Positions 16,442-24,129 of a stretch of DNA of 34,864 bases are shown here, piece by piece; position 1 is the first letter of the stretch; every line of letters starts with the position of its first letter. The DNA lies in contig JANXXK010000178.1 in the NCBI GenBank assembly GCA_025350685.1, positions 1 through 34,864 on the forward strand, in the 5' to 3' direction. The position numbers were made by a program, and so were the translations under genes. This stretch comes from Alphaproteobacteria bacterium (GTDB taxonomy: Bacteria > Pseudomonadota > Alphaproteobacteria > Caulobacterales > Caulobacteraceae). The notes beneath the pieces are model-generated. The model was not told the origin of the DNA. It searched no databases and was given only the letters and a program-made list of their open reading frames with translations.

Positions 16442-17383
16442 ATGCCCCTAGACGCCTTCCAGAACACCTTTGCCGGCAACCCGCTCGACCGCGCCAGCGA
16501 CCGGCGCGCCAAGCCCGAGTGGATCGCCGAACAACTGGCCTCCCCTGAGTCCCTCGGTTTCGCCGTGTGGAACGGCCGGCCGTTGGTCGAGCCTAACCCA
16601 AACAAGGAAGGTGGGGACGGCGGGATGCAGATCGCCTACCTGCCGGCCAAGCTGGTGGCCGAACTGGCTGGCGGGCCCGAGCGGCTGTTGTTCATGGGTC
16701 TGTGGAAGGAGACCGCGGTCTTCGCCGTCGACCTGGAAGGCCCCGCCGATCCGGCCGACGGTCCTTTGGAGGGCTTAGGCAAGTTCGAGGATCTGCGCGC
16801 CGTGGCGCTGAGGCTGCCGCACACCGACGCGGCCATCGTCGCCACCGCCAAGCAGATGTTCGAATGGCGCCGCCGCCATCCCCACTGCGCCGTCTGCGGC
16901 CAGGCCACCCAGGCCAAGGACGGCGGCTGGAAACGCCAGTGCCCGTCCTGCGAGACCGAGCATTTCCCGCGCACCGATCCCGTGGTGATCATGCTGCCCT
17001 ACCATGGCGAGCGCTGCATGCTGGGCCGCCAGGCGGCCTGGCCGAAGGGCATGTTCTCGGCCCTGGCCGGTTTCCTCGAGCCCGGCGAAAGCATCGAGGA
17101 GGCCTGCGCCCGCGAGCTCAACGAAGAAGCCGGCCTGCGCACCCGCAAGGTCCGCTACCACTCGACCCAGCCGTGGCCCTATCCGTCCTCGCTGATGATC
17201 GGCCTGCTGGCCGAGGTTGAGGACGACGAGGGCACGCCCGACCAGACCGAACTCTCCGAAGTCCGCTGGTTCACCCGCGACGAAGCCCGCCAGCTCCTCG
17301 CCGGCGAAATCGAAGGCGTCAACGCCCCCAGCCGCCTGGCCATCGCCATGCAGCTCATCAAGGCCTGGGTGGAAGAGGGCTAG
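16442..17383 (+). CDS. nudC: NAD(H) diphosphatase / NAD-RNA decapping Nudix enzyme NudC
   Basis: A 313-residue protein with all marks of NudC. A zinc ribbon (C149-x2-C152 and C167-x2-C170) is followed by FPRTDPVVIML, the Nudix box GFLEPGESIEEACARELNEE plus AGL (210-232), and the NudC signature STQPWPYPSS (241-250; usual form SQPWPFPxS). The enzyme splits NADH to NMNH and AMP and can remove NAD caps from RNA. ATG at 16442. The 3' end overlaps the convergent XRE gene by 26 bases, so the two transcripts are antisense at their ends. Confidence 0.96.
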   Translation: MPLDAFQNTFAGNPLDRASDRRAKPEWIAEQLASPESLGFAVWNGRPLVEPNPNKEGGDGGMQIAYLPAKLVAELAGGPERLLFMGLWKETAVFAVDLEGPADPADGPLEGLGKFEDLRAVALRLPHTDAAIVATAKQMFEWRRRHPHCAVCGQATQAKDGGWKRQCPSCETEHFPRTDPVVIMLPYHGERCMLGRQAAWPKGMFSALAGFLEPGESIEEACARELNEEAGLRTRKVRYHSTQPWPYPSSLMIGLLAEVEDDEGTPDQTELSEVRWFTRDEARQLLAGEIEGVNAPSRLAIAMQLIKAWVEEG

Positions 17384-17699
17384 TCTCCACTTTAGCTTGG
17401 GGAGGGGCAGACCTCGGAGGGGCGCCAGATCGCCGCTCGAAAAGCTCGGTGTCGCTGAAGAGGGGTCGCTCCCGCTCGAAGTCCTGGAAGAGGTAGGCGA
17501 CGCTGACGTCCAGGGCGTTTGCCAACCGCCAGAGCATGGCGGCGGAAATCCGTGTCAGCCCGCCCTCGAAACGCTGCACCTGCTGGTACGAGATCCCGGC
17601 GCGCAGCCCCACTTCCTTTTGCGTTGCGTCGAGGTCGAGGCGTCGCCAGCGCAGCCGCCGGCCCAGAATAGCGTCGAGAATTCTGCCTTGCTGATCCAT
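17358..17699 (-). CDS. XRE family helix-turn-helix regulator
   Basis: A 113-residue protein from ATG 17699. Residues about 9-72 form a Cro/C1-type domain: ILGRRLRWRRLDLDATQKEV, GLRAGISYQQVQRFEGGLTR, and ISAAMLWRLANALDVSVAYL followed by FQDFE. The tail is Pro/Arg-rich and probably disordered. Such proteins bind DNA as dimers; the target is unknown. Frames opening further upstream have no family support. It converges with nudC and overlaps its last 26 bases. The gap to the HiPIP operon behind it (17700-17806) shows no obvious motif. Confidence 0.88.
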   Translation of the reverse strand: MDQQGRILDAILGRRLRWRRLDLDATQKEVGLRAGISYQQVQRFEGGLTRISAAMLWRLANALDVSVAYLFQDFERERPLFSDTELFERRSGAPPRSAPPQAKVETSPLPPRP

Positions 17700-17806
17700 G
17701 TGGGCTGAGTGTCCTGTGATCCACCTTGACCCACCGGCGCGGGACGAGATTGGATGAGCGGTTCGGCGCGACGAGTGGCGGCCTCCTGATCTTGTGATCG
17801 CTCGGC

Positions 17807-18088
17807 TCAGCCGCCGGACTTCTTCGAGAACAGCACGCACCATCCATTCTGCGGAATGGCCCCTGCCACCACCTTGCAGGTCCCAGGCGCGCCGCCGCTC
17901 TCACCTGGAATGAACGAGACGCACGCGCCGCAATGCGCCTCGCCATTCGGCGTGAACTGGTACTTCACATCGCTCTTTGGCGTCGTACCCGCCGCGGCGG
18001 CGCTTCCCGCCAAAGCCAGGATGGGGAACACCGCTGAGGCCTTCACCATCCCGCTGATCACCCGGCGGCGAGTCGGACACTGGCTCAT
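17807..18088 (-). CDS. High-potential iron-sulfur protein (HiPIP), Tat-exported
   Basis: A 93-residue protein. The N-terminus TRRRVISGMVKASAVFPILA is a Tat-like signal, as expected for a periplasmic protein folded around its [4Fe-4S] cluster. The four ligands have HiPIP spacing: C53 and C56 in EAHCGACVSF, C71 in GTCKVV, C84 in NGWCVLF. HiPIPs carry electrons at high potential between membrane complexes or to soluble partners. ATG at 18088, 19 bases after the truncated haemoglobin stop and last in a three-gene operon. Its acceptor is not evident here. Confidence 0.92.
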   Translation of the reverse strand: MSQCPTRRRVISGMVKASAVFPILALAGSAAAAGTTPKSDVKYQFTPNGEAHCGACVSFIPGESGGAPGTCKVVAGAIPQNGWCVLFSKKSGG

Positions 18089-18107
18089 GGACGCGTCCCT
18101 TCCCGAC

Positions 18108-18575
18108 CTATTTTGTGACGATGGCGCGCTGCATCGGGGCCAGTTTTGCTAGCAGCTGGTTCTGAGCCGGAAATGAGACCTTCTCCTTGTCCATGGAGAA
18201 CTGGAGGTCCTCGGCGAGCGCGTTGAAGTCCAGATTCTGCAGGCCCAGAGAGCTGTGGACCTCCTTCATGTCGCGGCCGGTGTACTGGCACGGACCGCCG
18301 GTTAGGTAGCAGACCTGCTGCACCAGCATCAGCTTGAGCCGGTCGAGGTTCGTGGTGGCAAAACGGTCCTTGATGCGCGGGTCGCTGGTGATCCGCGGGA
18401 CGAAGTCGTCCATGATCCGCTGGATGCCGGCCTGTTCGTGAAAGGCCTTGTAGACCGCGTCGCCGGCGATCGGCGTGGCGCCGGCCGCCGGCATGACCAT
18501 CGGAGCCTGAGCCGCGGCCCCGGTGGCGGCGAGGATCAGCGTGGCGCCTAGCGCCAATGTGGTGAGCCGGTGCAT
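18108..18575 (-). CDS. Exported group 1 truncated haemoglobin
   Basis: A 155-residue protein if started at ATG 18575, which has AGGA eight bases upstream; another ATG at 18593 would add six residues but has no ribosome site. The N-terminus MHRLTTLALGATLILAATGA ends in AAAQA, a good Sec signal. The mature part fits group 1 truncated haemoglobins: DDFVPRITSDPRIKDRF, LKLMLVQQVCYLTGGPCQYT, GRDMKEVHSSLGL (proximal His H107) and FPAQNQLLAKLAPMQ. C89 and C96 could form a disulfide in the periplasm. Most relatives are cytosolic, so export suggests NO or O2 chemistry, or electron transfer, in the envelope. It lies between the DUF3034 and HiPIP genes, 12 and 19 bases apart. Confidence 0.85.
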   Translation of the reverse strand: MHRLTTLALGATLILAATGAAAQAPMVMPAAGATPIAGDAVYKAFHEQAGIQRIMDDFVPRITSDPRIKDRFATTNLDRLKLMLVQQVCYLTGGPCQYTGRDMKEVHSSLGLQNLDFNALAEDLQFSMDKEKVSFPAQNQLLAKLAPMQRAIVTK

Positions 18576-18605
18576 GGTTGAGGTCCTGATCATGGGGGGG
18601 CGGGC

Positions 18606-19499
18606 CTAGAAGCCGGCCTGCAGAGAAATGTAGAAACCGTGCTGGTCCTTGAAGGTGGCGATGCTGCCGAGATCGACATAGGCGGCGGTGACCGAAAGGT
18701 TCTTGTTGAGGGCGTAGGCAGCGAAGACGTCGTAGCTGTCCTGCTCCTTCGCGAAGCCCAGGTTGTCCGGCTTGGTCCGCGCCTCGACCCCGATGGCCAG
18801 GTGCTTGTTGAGCAGATAGGCCGCCGACCCCTCGAACTGCGCCGAATAGTCGTTGTGCTTGTCGCCGCCGAACCCGAGGAGGCCGAACTGATTGGCCTTG
18901 GTCAGGCGCACAGTTCCGTTCAACAGGACGCTCTGGTTCAGGAACAGCTTGGTGGCGGCGACGTAGTAGTCGACGCCGGAGTCGTCCTTGCCGCCGACCG
19001 CATGGACGATCGCGCCCTTGTCGTTCTTCTTGTACTGGGCGCCGACCGAGACCTGGGGATACCACCTGTCCTGATCATAGACCGCGTCGCCGAACAGCTT
19101 GACCTTCACGCCCACGATGTCCTGGTCGAAGGTGAACCCAGATCCGAGACCCAGTTTGGCGCCGGTCGAGCCGGTGTCGAATTGCTGGCGCGTGTAGGAG
19201 ACCTCGACCCGGTCGTAGAACCCGACGGCGACGCCGTAGGCCCGCAACTCGTAGTCCGGCAGGTTGACGTAGGTCCCATGGACGTTGGCGCCGACGCTGT
19301 CGCGGGTGCCGTAGCCGGTGATCGTGGCCCAGCTGGCGAGACCGCCGCCGCCCGACCCCTCCACCGTGCTGACGCCGCCGGTCAGCAGGAGCCGGCCACT
19401 GTCGAAGAGGGCGGGGGCATCGGCCGCACTCGCCGAGCCGGCCAGGGCGGTCAAGCCGGCCACCAACATCGCTGCATGGAGCGTACATAGTCGTCGCAT
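18606..19499 (-). CDS. DUF3034 family outer-membrane barrel-like protein
   Basis: A 297-residue protein from ATG 19499, which has a GAGGGGG ribosome site upstream; an in-frame ATG at 19553 would add 18 residues. A signal peptide (AAMLVAGLTALAGSASA) is followed by RLLLTGGVSTVEGSGGGGLA, a stretch I associate with DUF3034, then many amphipathic strands (YYVAATKLFLNQSVLLNGTV, SYDVFAAYALNKNLSVTAAY) and a final ISLQAGF. The C-terminal Phe fits an outer-membrane barrel. The role is unknown. As first gene of an operon with an exported haemoglobin and a HiPIP, it may be a pore or scaffold for an envelope redox function. Confidence 0.75.
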   Translation of the reverse strand: MRRLCTLHAAMLVAGLTALAGSASAADAPALFDSGRLLLTGGVSTVEGSGGGGLASWATITGYGTRDSVGANVHGTYVNLPDYELRAYGVAVGFYDRVEVSYTRQQFDTGSTGAKLGLGSGFTFDQDIVGVKVKLFGDAVYDQDRWYPQVSVGAQYKKNDKGAIVHAVGGKDDSGVDYYVAATKLFLNQSVLLNGTVRLTKANQFGLLGFGGDKHNDYSAQFEGSAAYLLNKHLAIGVEARTKPDNLGFAKEQDSYDVFAAYALNKNLSVTAAYVDLGSIATFKDQHGFYISLQAGF

Positions 19500-19591
19500 C
19501 GACGAATTCCCCCTCAGGAGTCGTCGCAACACATGACGCGCCGCGATGACCAAAGCGCGCTGTCACGGCGACCTTCACCGCAGCGCCTAGG

Positions 19592-19609
19592 GGATACGCC
19601 CGTGTATTC
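19592..19609. repeat. Small inverted repeat in the DUF3034 promoter region
   Basis: GGATAC (19592-19597) and GTATTC (19604-19609) are inverted with one mismatch around a six-base spacer. It lies between the FNR-like box and the DUF3034 start. It could be an operator or chance. Confidence 0.25.
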
Positions 19610-19619
19610 GTTTTGGATG

Positions 19620-19633
19620 TTGAGAACTATCAA
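19620..19633 (-). promoter_or_regulatory. FNR/FixK-like box upstream of the haemoglobin/HiPIP operon
   Basis: On the minus strand the sequence is TTGATAGTTCTCAA. The FNR/FixK consensus is TTGAT-N4-ATCAA, so nine of ten defined bases match. It is about 120 bases before the DUF3034 start, in an AT-rich gap (19500-19721), and faces an operon whose products suit low-oxygen or NO conditions. If it activates from -41.5, the start site would be near 19585, where only a weak -10 is seen. Confidence 0.55.
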
Positions 19634-19721
19634 TACGGGAAAAAAGAATCCCGGATGAGGGATGAGTACCCCGTTCAGGAGAATTATACCTCAGTCAGGC
19701 GATTAATTACCAGGGCGGAAC

Positions 19722-20567
19722 CTACCCCCGCGCCCTAAACGGATCCGCCGGATAGACGCCCAGGATCTCGAACTCGTCGGAGAAGAACCGCAGCTCGTCG
19801 AAGGCCAGCGCCAGGCCGCGGTCCTCGGGGCGGCCGTCGGCCTCGGCGTAGAAGAAGGTCGCCGTCCAGGCGCCGCCCTCCATGTAGCTCTCCAGCTTGG
19901 AGACGTTCACCCCGTTGGTGGCGAACCCGCCCATGGCCTTGTAGAGCGCAGCCGGCAGGTTCCTCACCCGGAACACGAAGCTGGTGATGCAGGGCTCGGT
20001 GAACGGCGGCGGCGGCGGAGTCTTGTCCGCCGTCATGATCAGGAAACGCGTGGTGTTGTGGTGTTCGTCCTCAACGTCGCGAGCAAGGATTTCCAGGCCG
20101 TAGATGTCCGCCGCGAGCGCCGGAGAGATCGCCGCCCGCGTTGGGTCGGGGTGCTCAGCCAACGCCTTGGCCGCGCCGGCGGTGTCGCCAACCGCCTCGG
20201 TCTTCCACTTCCTCTGGCGGATCAACTTGCTGCATTGGGCGAGCCCGAAGGCCATGCTGACCGCGGTCTTGATCTCGTCCAGCTTGACGCCGGGATTGAC
20301 CATCAGCTGGAAGTGGATCGGCTTGAACCGCTCGCCGATGATCTTCAGCCCAGACGAGGGCAGCAGATGGTGCACGTCGGCGACCCGGCCCGCCGTGGAG
20401 TTCTCCACCGGGATCATGCCCAGCTGGCAGTCGCCGCCCTTCACCGCATCGAAAGCGTCCTGAAAGGTGGCGTGCGGGACCGGCTCCATGTCGGGAAACG
20501 CCGACATGCAGGCTTCATGGCTGTTGGCGCCCAGCTCGCCCTGGAAGGCGATGCGTCGCTTGGTCAT
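19722..20567 (-). CDS. pheA: Prephenate dehydratase
   Basis: A 281-residue monofunctional prephenate dehydratase. It converts prephenate to phenylpyruvate in phenylalanine synthesis. The catalytic domain holds GELGANSHEAC near the start, MIPVENSTAGRVADVHHLLP (51-70) and NTTRFLIM with the essential TRF. A C-terminal ACT domain follows (TSFVFRVRNLPAALYKAMGG, then VNVSKLESYMEGGAWTATFF) and would sense phenylalanine. No chorismate mutase domain is present. Its ATG at 20567 overlaps the kdsB stop as ATGA, so it is coupled to kdsB although the pathways differ. Confidence 0.96.
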   Translation of the reverse strand: MTKRRIAFQGELGANSHEACMSAFPDMEPVPHATFQDAFDAVKGGDCQLGMIPVENSTAGRVADVHHLLPSSGLKIIGERFKPIHFQLMVNPGVKLDEIKTAVSMAFGLAQCSKLIRQRKWKTEAVGDTAGAAKALAEHPDPTRAAISPALAADIYGLEILARDVEDEHHNTTRFLIMTADKTPPPPPFTEPCITSFVFRVRNLPAALYKAMGGFATNGVNVSKLESYMEGGAWTATFFYAEADGRPEDRGLALAFDELRFFSDEFEILGVYPADPFRARG

Positions 20568-21316
20568 GAAAATCCTCTGTCTTGCAGCGTTTGGGCGTAG
20601 GCCCGGGCCCGTTCCAGGTCGGTGGGGTTATCCACCGAGATCGGCGCCTCGTCGATCACCGCCGCCCAGATCGACAGGCCGAGCTCCAGCGCGCGCAGCT
20701 GCTCCAGCCGCTCGCGCGTCTCCAGCGCCGACGGCGGGGCGGCGCAAAACCGCTCCAGCGCCGCCCGCCGGAAACCATAGATGCCGTGGTGCAGCCACAC
20801 CGGCGCGTCGCCGTAGAGCACTGAGCGGGTGAAATAGAGAGCGCGCGCGCTGCGCCCGTCCGGCTGCATCGCGGCCACCACCTTGGGGATATCGGGATTG
20901 GTCCGATCGGAGGGATCGGCTTCGGCCACCATCACCGTTGAGAGATCACAGCCCGGCTGGGCCTCCAGCAGGCGCGCCACAGCGGCCACGGCGTCGGGTT
21001 TCACGAAGGGAATGTCGCCCTGCAGGTTGATCACCACGTCGTGGCGTCTGTCGGGGTCCAGCTCGGCCAGAGCCGCGACGATCCGGTCGGAGCCCGAGGG
21101 CAGGTCGGGGTCGGTGAAGACCGCCACGCCGCCCGCAGCGCGCACCGCGTCGACGATCACCGAATCCCCCGCCGCCACCGCCACGGGCCCCACGCCGGCG
21201 GCCTGCGCCTGGTGCAGCACACGGACGATCATCGGTACGCCACAGATGTCCGCCAGCGGCTTCCCGGGCAGGCGGGTCGCGGCCATGCGCGCGGGGATGA
21301 GGACGATCGGGGTCAT
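20564..21316 (-). CDS. kdsB: 3-deoxy-manno-octulosonate cytidylyltransferase
   Basis: A 250-residue CMP-Kdo synthetase. It activates Kdo with CTP for the inner core of lipopolysaccharide. The nucleotide-binding start is MTPIVLIPARMAATRLPGKP. VVINLQGDIPFVKPD corresponds to the NxQGD metal and nucleotide site, and GIYGFRRAALERFCAAPPSA then LETRERLEQLRALE is the standard C-terminal block. The ATG at 21316 is used because the longer open frame upstream does not match the family. It indicates an outer membrane with Kdo-type LPS. A divergent cytochrome gene starts 127 bases away. Confidence 0.95.
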   Translation of the reverse strand: MTPIVLIPARMAATRLPGKPLADICGVPMIVRVLHQAQAAGVGPVAVAAGDSVIVDAVRAAGGVAVFTDPDLPSGSDRIVAALAELDPDRRHDVVINLQGDIPFVKPDAVAAVARLLEAQPGCDLSTVMVAEADPSDRTNPDIPKVVAAMQPDGRSARALYFTRSVLYGDAPVWLHHGIYGFRRAALERFCAAPPSALETRERLEQLRALELGLSIWAAVIDEAPISVDNPTDLERARAYAQTLQDRGFS

Positions 21317-21443
21317 GCGATATGATAGGGGCGGTTGCGCGAGCGCCGGTAGCGTGTAAGAGAGCCGGACGCAACAAGGGGCGGGATTCCCGCGCGTTCG
21401 CCGGCCTATTCCGCCGGCCGTCAAAAGGGCCGATTCCGGGGCG

Positions 21444-22148
21444 ATGAGCGACAGTCTGACCTTCAACAAATACGCCGGCGCGGTGCTCGCCACGGCCTTC
21501 GTCATCGCTGGCCTGGTCCAGCTCACCGGCGGGGTGTTCAGCCAGGAAAAGGTCGCCAAGCCCGGCTTCAAGGTCGAGGTCGCCGCCGACACTGGCGGCG
21601 GTGCGGCTGTGCCCGACGTTCCGCCCGATTGGGGCACGGTGCTGAAAACCGCCGATATCTCCGCTGGCCAGGCGACCTTCGCCAAATGCCAGTCCTGCCA
21701 CAACGCCGACAGCGGCGGCCCCAATGGTACCGGCCCGAACCTCTGGGGCGTGGTCGGCCGCGCGCCCGGCAGCCACGCCGGCTTCGCCTATTCCGACGGC
21801 ATGAAGGCGTTCGCCGCCAAGCAGCCAATCTGGGACTACCAGCACGTCTATGAGTTCGTGAAAGGCCCGCAGGCCTACATCAACGGCACCAAGATGACCT
21901 TCGTGGGCCTCAAGCAGCCGCAGGACCGCATCAACGTCATCGCGTTCCTGCGCGATCACGGCGGCACCCTGCCGATCCCCGCGCCGAACCCGGCTGCGGC
22001 CGCCGCCCCGACAGGCGCCGCGCCCGCCGCCGGCCTAGCCCCCGGCAAGCCCGGCGACAAGCCGGCCGAAGCTCCGAAGGCCGATGCCGCCAAGCCGGCC
22101 GAGACCCCCAAGGCCGACGCCGCCAAGCCGCCAGCCGCGATCAAATAA
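21444..22148 (+). CDS. Membrane-anchored cytochrome c (CycM-like)
   Basis: A 234-residue protein with an N-terminal anchor (KYAGAVLATAFVIAGLVQLT, 9-28), a short linker and one class I cytochrome c domain (about 68-175). The haem site is C82-Q-S-C85-H86, the haem pocket has GTGPNLWGVVGR, and the sixth ligand is M151 in GTKMTF. This is the design of the CycM/c552 cytochromes that pass electrons from the bc1 complex to an aa3-type oxidase in alphaproteobacteria. The C-terminal 60 residues are an Ala/Pro/Lys-rich tail with an imperfect duplication (KPAEAPKADAA, KPAETPKADAA), probably disordered. The partner oxidase is not in the window. Confidence 0.9.
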   Translation: MSDSLTFNKYAGAVLATAFVIAGLVQLTGGVFSQEKVAKPGFKVEVAADTGGGAAVPDVPPDWGTVLKTADISAGQATFAKCQSCHNADSGGPNGTGPNLWGVVGRAPGSHAGFAYSDGMKAFAAKQPIWDYQHVYEFVKGPQAYINGTKMTFVGLKQPQDRINVIAFLRDHGGTLPIPAPNPAAAAAPTGAAPAAGLAPGKPGDKPAEAPKADAAKPAETPKADAAKPPAAIK

Positions 22149-22152
22149 TCCG

Positions 22153-22269
22153 CTCATCCCCGCGAAAGCGGGGACCCAGGTTCTTTTCGTTGTCGCAAGA
22201 CCGGCAACGGCCTGACCGGCCGAACCTCAGAAACACAAAACGCCTGGGTCCCCGCTTTCGCGGGGATGA
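22153..22269. repeat. Palindromic intergenic repeat, family 2 (inverted pair)
   Basis: The left arm holds the hairpin CCCCGCGAAAGCGGGG with ACCCAGG (22158-22180); the right arm (22243-22269) is its inverted complement. This is the same family as the outer arms at 4057-4236. It fills the gap between the convergent cytochrome and deacetylase genes and could end transcription from both sides. Confidence 0.85.
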
Positions 22270-22283
22270 CCGGTGTGTGGAAG

Positions 22284-23258
22284 CTACGGGTTGGGCTTGC
22301 TCACGGCCGCCGGCGGCCCGCCCGCGCCTTGCAGCCGGTCGGCCATCGCCTTGATCTCCGCCGGCGGGACCGGCAGCGTCTTCCACGGCATGTCCCTGTG
22401 CAGGCTGAGCGCCCAGCGCGCCACCCACTGATTGCCGTTGGCCCCCACCGCGTCCTCGGCCATGGCGTAGGCCCGATCGGTCATGGCCCGGGCCAGCGTC
22501 ACCGGTCTCAGGCCATTGGCCTTCAGGATCTCCGCCAGGCCATCGACGCTGTCGGCGTTCAGCCGCGTGGCGTGCAGCAGGAAGATGAACTTCGGCCGCC
22601 GCCCCAGCACATCCAGCGCCGCCTGGCGGTACCAGGGGACCACCTGGGCGGTGAACGCCAGATAGGCCGCCTTGATCCGCGCCGCCTCCGCCGCATCGCC
22701 CTTGCCCACCGCCTCGTCATAGGGCGCGGAGAACATCCAGTCGGAGTTCTCCATCGACACGGGCGCGACGCGGTAGCCGTGCGCCGCGAGCCACGCCTCG
22801 AACGCAGTCCGCGCCTCCTCAGTCGCCCCGGTCTCCAGGAACGGGTGGCGGAACCAGCGCGGCTTGCGATGGCGCGCCGCCAGCAGAGCGCGGGTGACCA
22901 CCTCGCCATTGGCGGCCTCGGCGATCTCGGCGGCCGCGTCTGTGGAGAAGTGAGGATGGTCGTAGGTGTGGTTGCCCAGGTCCATTCCGGCGTCGAGCCA
23001 GGCCTTGAGCAGCGCGATCCGCTCGGGCTTGTCGCGGGCTTCCAGCTTCACCTCGTTGACGAAGCCGGTGGCCGGGATGCGGTGGCGTTTCAGCCCGGCC
23101 AGCAGCGCCTTGGTGGTCACCGCTGCGTAAGGCGTGGTCGGCGACAGCGCCATGGTCGGCAGGTCGTCGAAGGTGATCGCCACGTCCTCGGCCCAGGCGG
23201 GCGCAGCCAGCAGGCTGAGGGCGAGCGCAATTGCGGGGAGGGCCCAGCGCCGGCTCAC
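22284..23258 (-). CDS. Exported polysaccharide deacetylase family protein
   Basis: A 324-residue protein with a Sec signal (LPAIALALSLLAAPAWA, cut after about residue 23). The NodB-like fold is shown by AITFDDLP (D31 and D32; D32 a metal ligand or base) and by H97-T-Y-D-H101 in GNHTYDHPHF, the second metal-binding motif, with RWFRHPFLETG as motif 3. These enzymes remove acetyl groups from cell-wall or other sugars. The start codon is GTG at 23258, one base after the stop of the NlpC/P60 gene, so translation is coupled. With its neighbours it suggests wall or oligosaccharide trimming, but the substrate is not shown. Confidence 0.9.
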   Translation of the reverse strand: MSRRWALPAIALALSLLAAPAWAEDVAITFDDLPTMALSPTTPYAAVTTKALLAGLKRHRIPATGFVNEVKLEARDKPERIALLKAWLDAGMDLGNHTYDHPHFSTDAAAEIAEAANGEVVTRALLAARHRKPRWFRHPFLETGATEEARTAFEAWLAAHGYRVAPVSMENSDWMFSAPYDEAVGKGDAAEAARIKAAYLAFTAQVVPWYRQAALDVLGRRPKFIFLLHATRLNADSVDGLAEILKANGLRPVTLARAMTDRAYAMAEDAVGANGNQWVARWALSLHRDMPWKTLPVPPAEIKAMADRLQGAGGPPAAVSKPNP

Positions 23259-23259
23259 C

Positions 23260-24129
23260 TCAGAGCCTGCGGAACGCCGTGGGTTGGCCGGAGCCGGCCG
23301 CGTAGATGCGGCTGACCGCTGTGTCCAAGGGCTCGATCGCGACCATCATGTGGTGGCCATTGGCGTGGAGGATCTGGTCAGCATCGAGGCCGATGCCCAC
23401 ATGGCCTTTCCAGAACACCAGGTCGCCGCGCCCGAACGCCTCGCGAGCGATCGGCCGGCCCAGCTCGGCCTGCTGGTCGGTGTCGCGAGGGCAGGCGATC
23501 CCGCAGGCGAACAGCGCCTGCTGCACCAGACCCGAGCAGTCGAGCCCCAGGCTCTCGCGCCCGCCCCAGAGATAGGGTGTCCCGAGGAACCGCTCGGCCA
23601 CGCCGGCCCAGGGAACGCCATCGGGGGCCGTCTCGAACACCCCGATGGGCGCCAGGTGCTCGGCGGCCATCCAGCCTGCGCCGGCGACCTTGGCGAGGCG
23701 GCCCTGCTGATCCTCGACGGCCACCAGCGCGTTCATCGGATAGGGGCCGGCGGCGTGGGTCTTGATGCTGGGCTCGGCGAAGGCGTAGGTGCGCAGGGCC
23801 GAGATCCGGTGGGTCGGCTCAGGCGCGGGGGCGGAGGAGAGCGCGCCGGCGGCCACGAAGCCCACACAGCCGTCGCGCCGCGCTTGGCCCCAAACGAAGG
23901 CGCCGGCCTCCTCCTCGATGGCCTCGAACACTTCGCCAAACAGCAGTTGGTTCATCTGTTCAGACGCCAGGTCGGGGGCGCGGTGGATACCGACCGCCGA
24001 GACCCGACAGCGCATCACCTTGGGATCGAGATAGACCTCGGCGCCGACGATCCCCTCCAGCGACCGGCTGGCGACGCCATCCCGCAGCGGAGTCACGCGC
24101 GCATCCCCAAGGCCCTCATCTGGCGTCAT
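23260..24129 (-). CDS. NlpC/P60 family cysteine hydrolase with SH3-like N-terminus
   Basis: A 289-residue protein from ATG 24129. Residues 105-165 look like a bacterial SH3 domain (ALRTYAFAEPS, GWMAAEHLAP). The catalytic NlpC/P60 domain (about 172-289) has C198 in LGLDCSGLVQQALFACG, H243 in KGHVGIGL and H255 in ILHANGHH. Such enzymes usually cut peptide bonds near D-Glu in peptidoglycan stems. No signal peptide is seen, so it may act on recycled muropeptides in the cytoplasm or be exported another way. The ATG overlaps the stop of the M17 aminopeptidase (ATGA). The longer open frame upstream is a shadow of that gene. Confidence 0.9.
   Translation of the reverse strand: MTPDEGLGDARVTPLRDGVASRSLEGIVGAEVYLDPKVMRCRVSAVGIHRAPDLASEQMNQLLFGEVFEAIEEEAGAFVWGQARRDGCVGFVAAGALSSAPAPEPTHRISALRTYAFAEPSIKTHAAGPYPMNALVAVEDQQGRLAKVAGAGWMAAEHLAPIGVFETAPDGVPWAGVAERFLGTPYLWGGRESLGLDCSGLVQQALFACGIACPRDTDQQAELGRPIAREAFGRGDLVFWKGHVGIGLDADQILHANGHHMMVAIEPLDTAVSRIYAAGSGQPTAFRRL

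Noticed and set aside
19683-19688. A TATAAT on the minus strand before the DUF3034 operon
   Set aside because: It is a perfect -10 hexamer but has no -35 at the right distance, and it would place the FNR-like box downstream of the start site. Not listed as a promoter.
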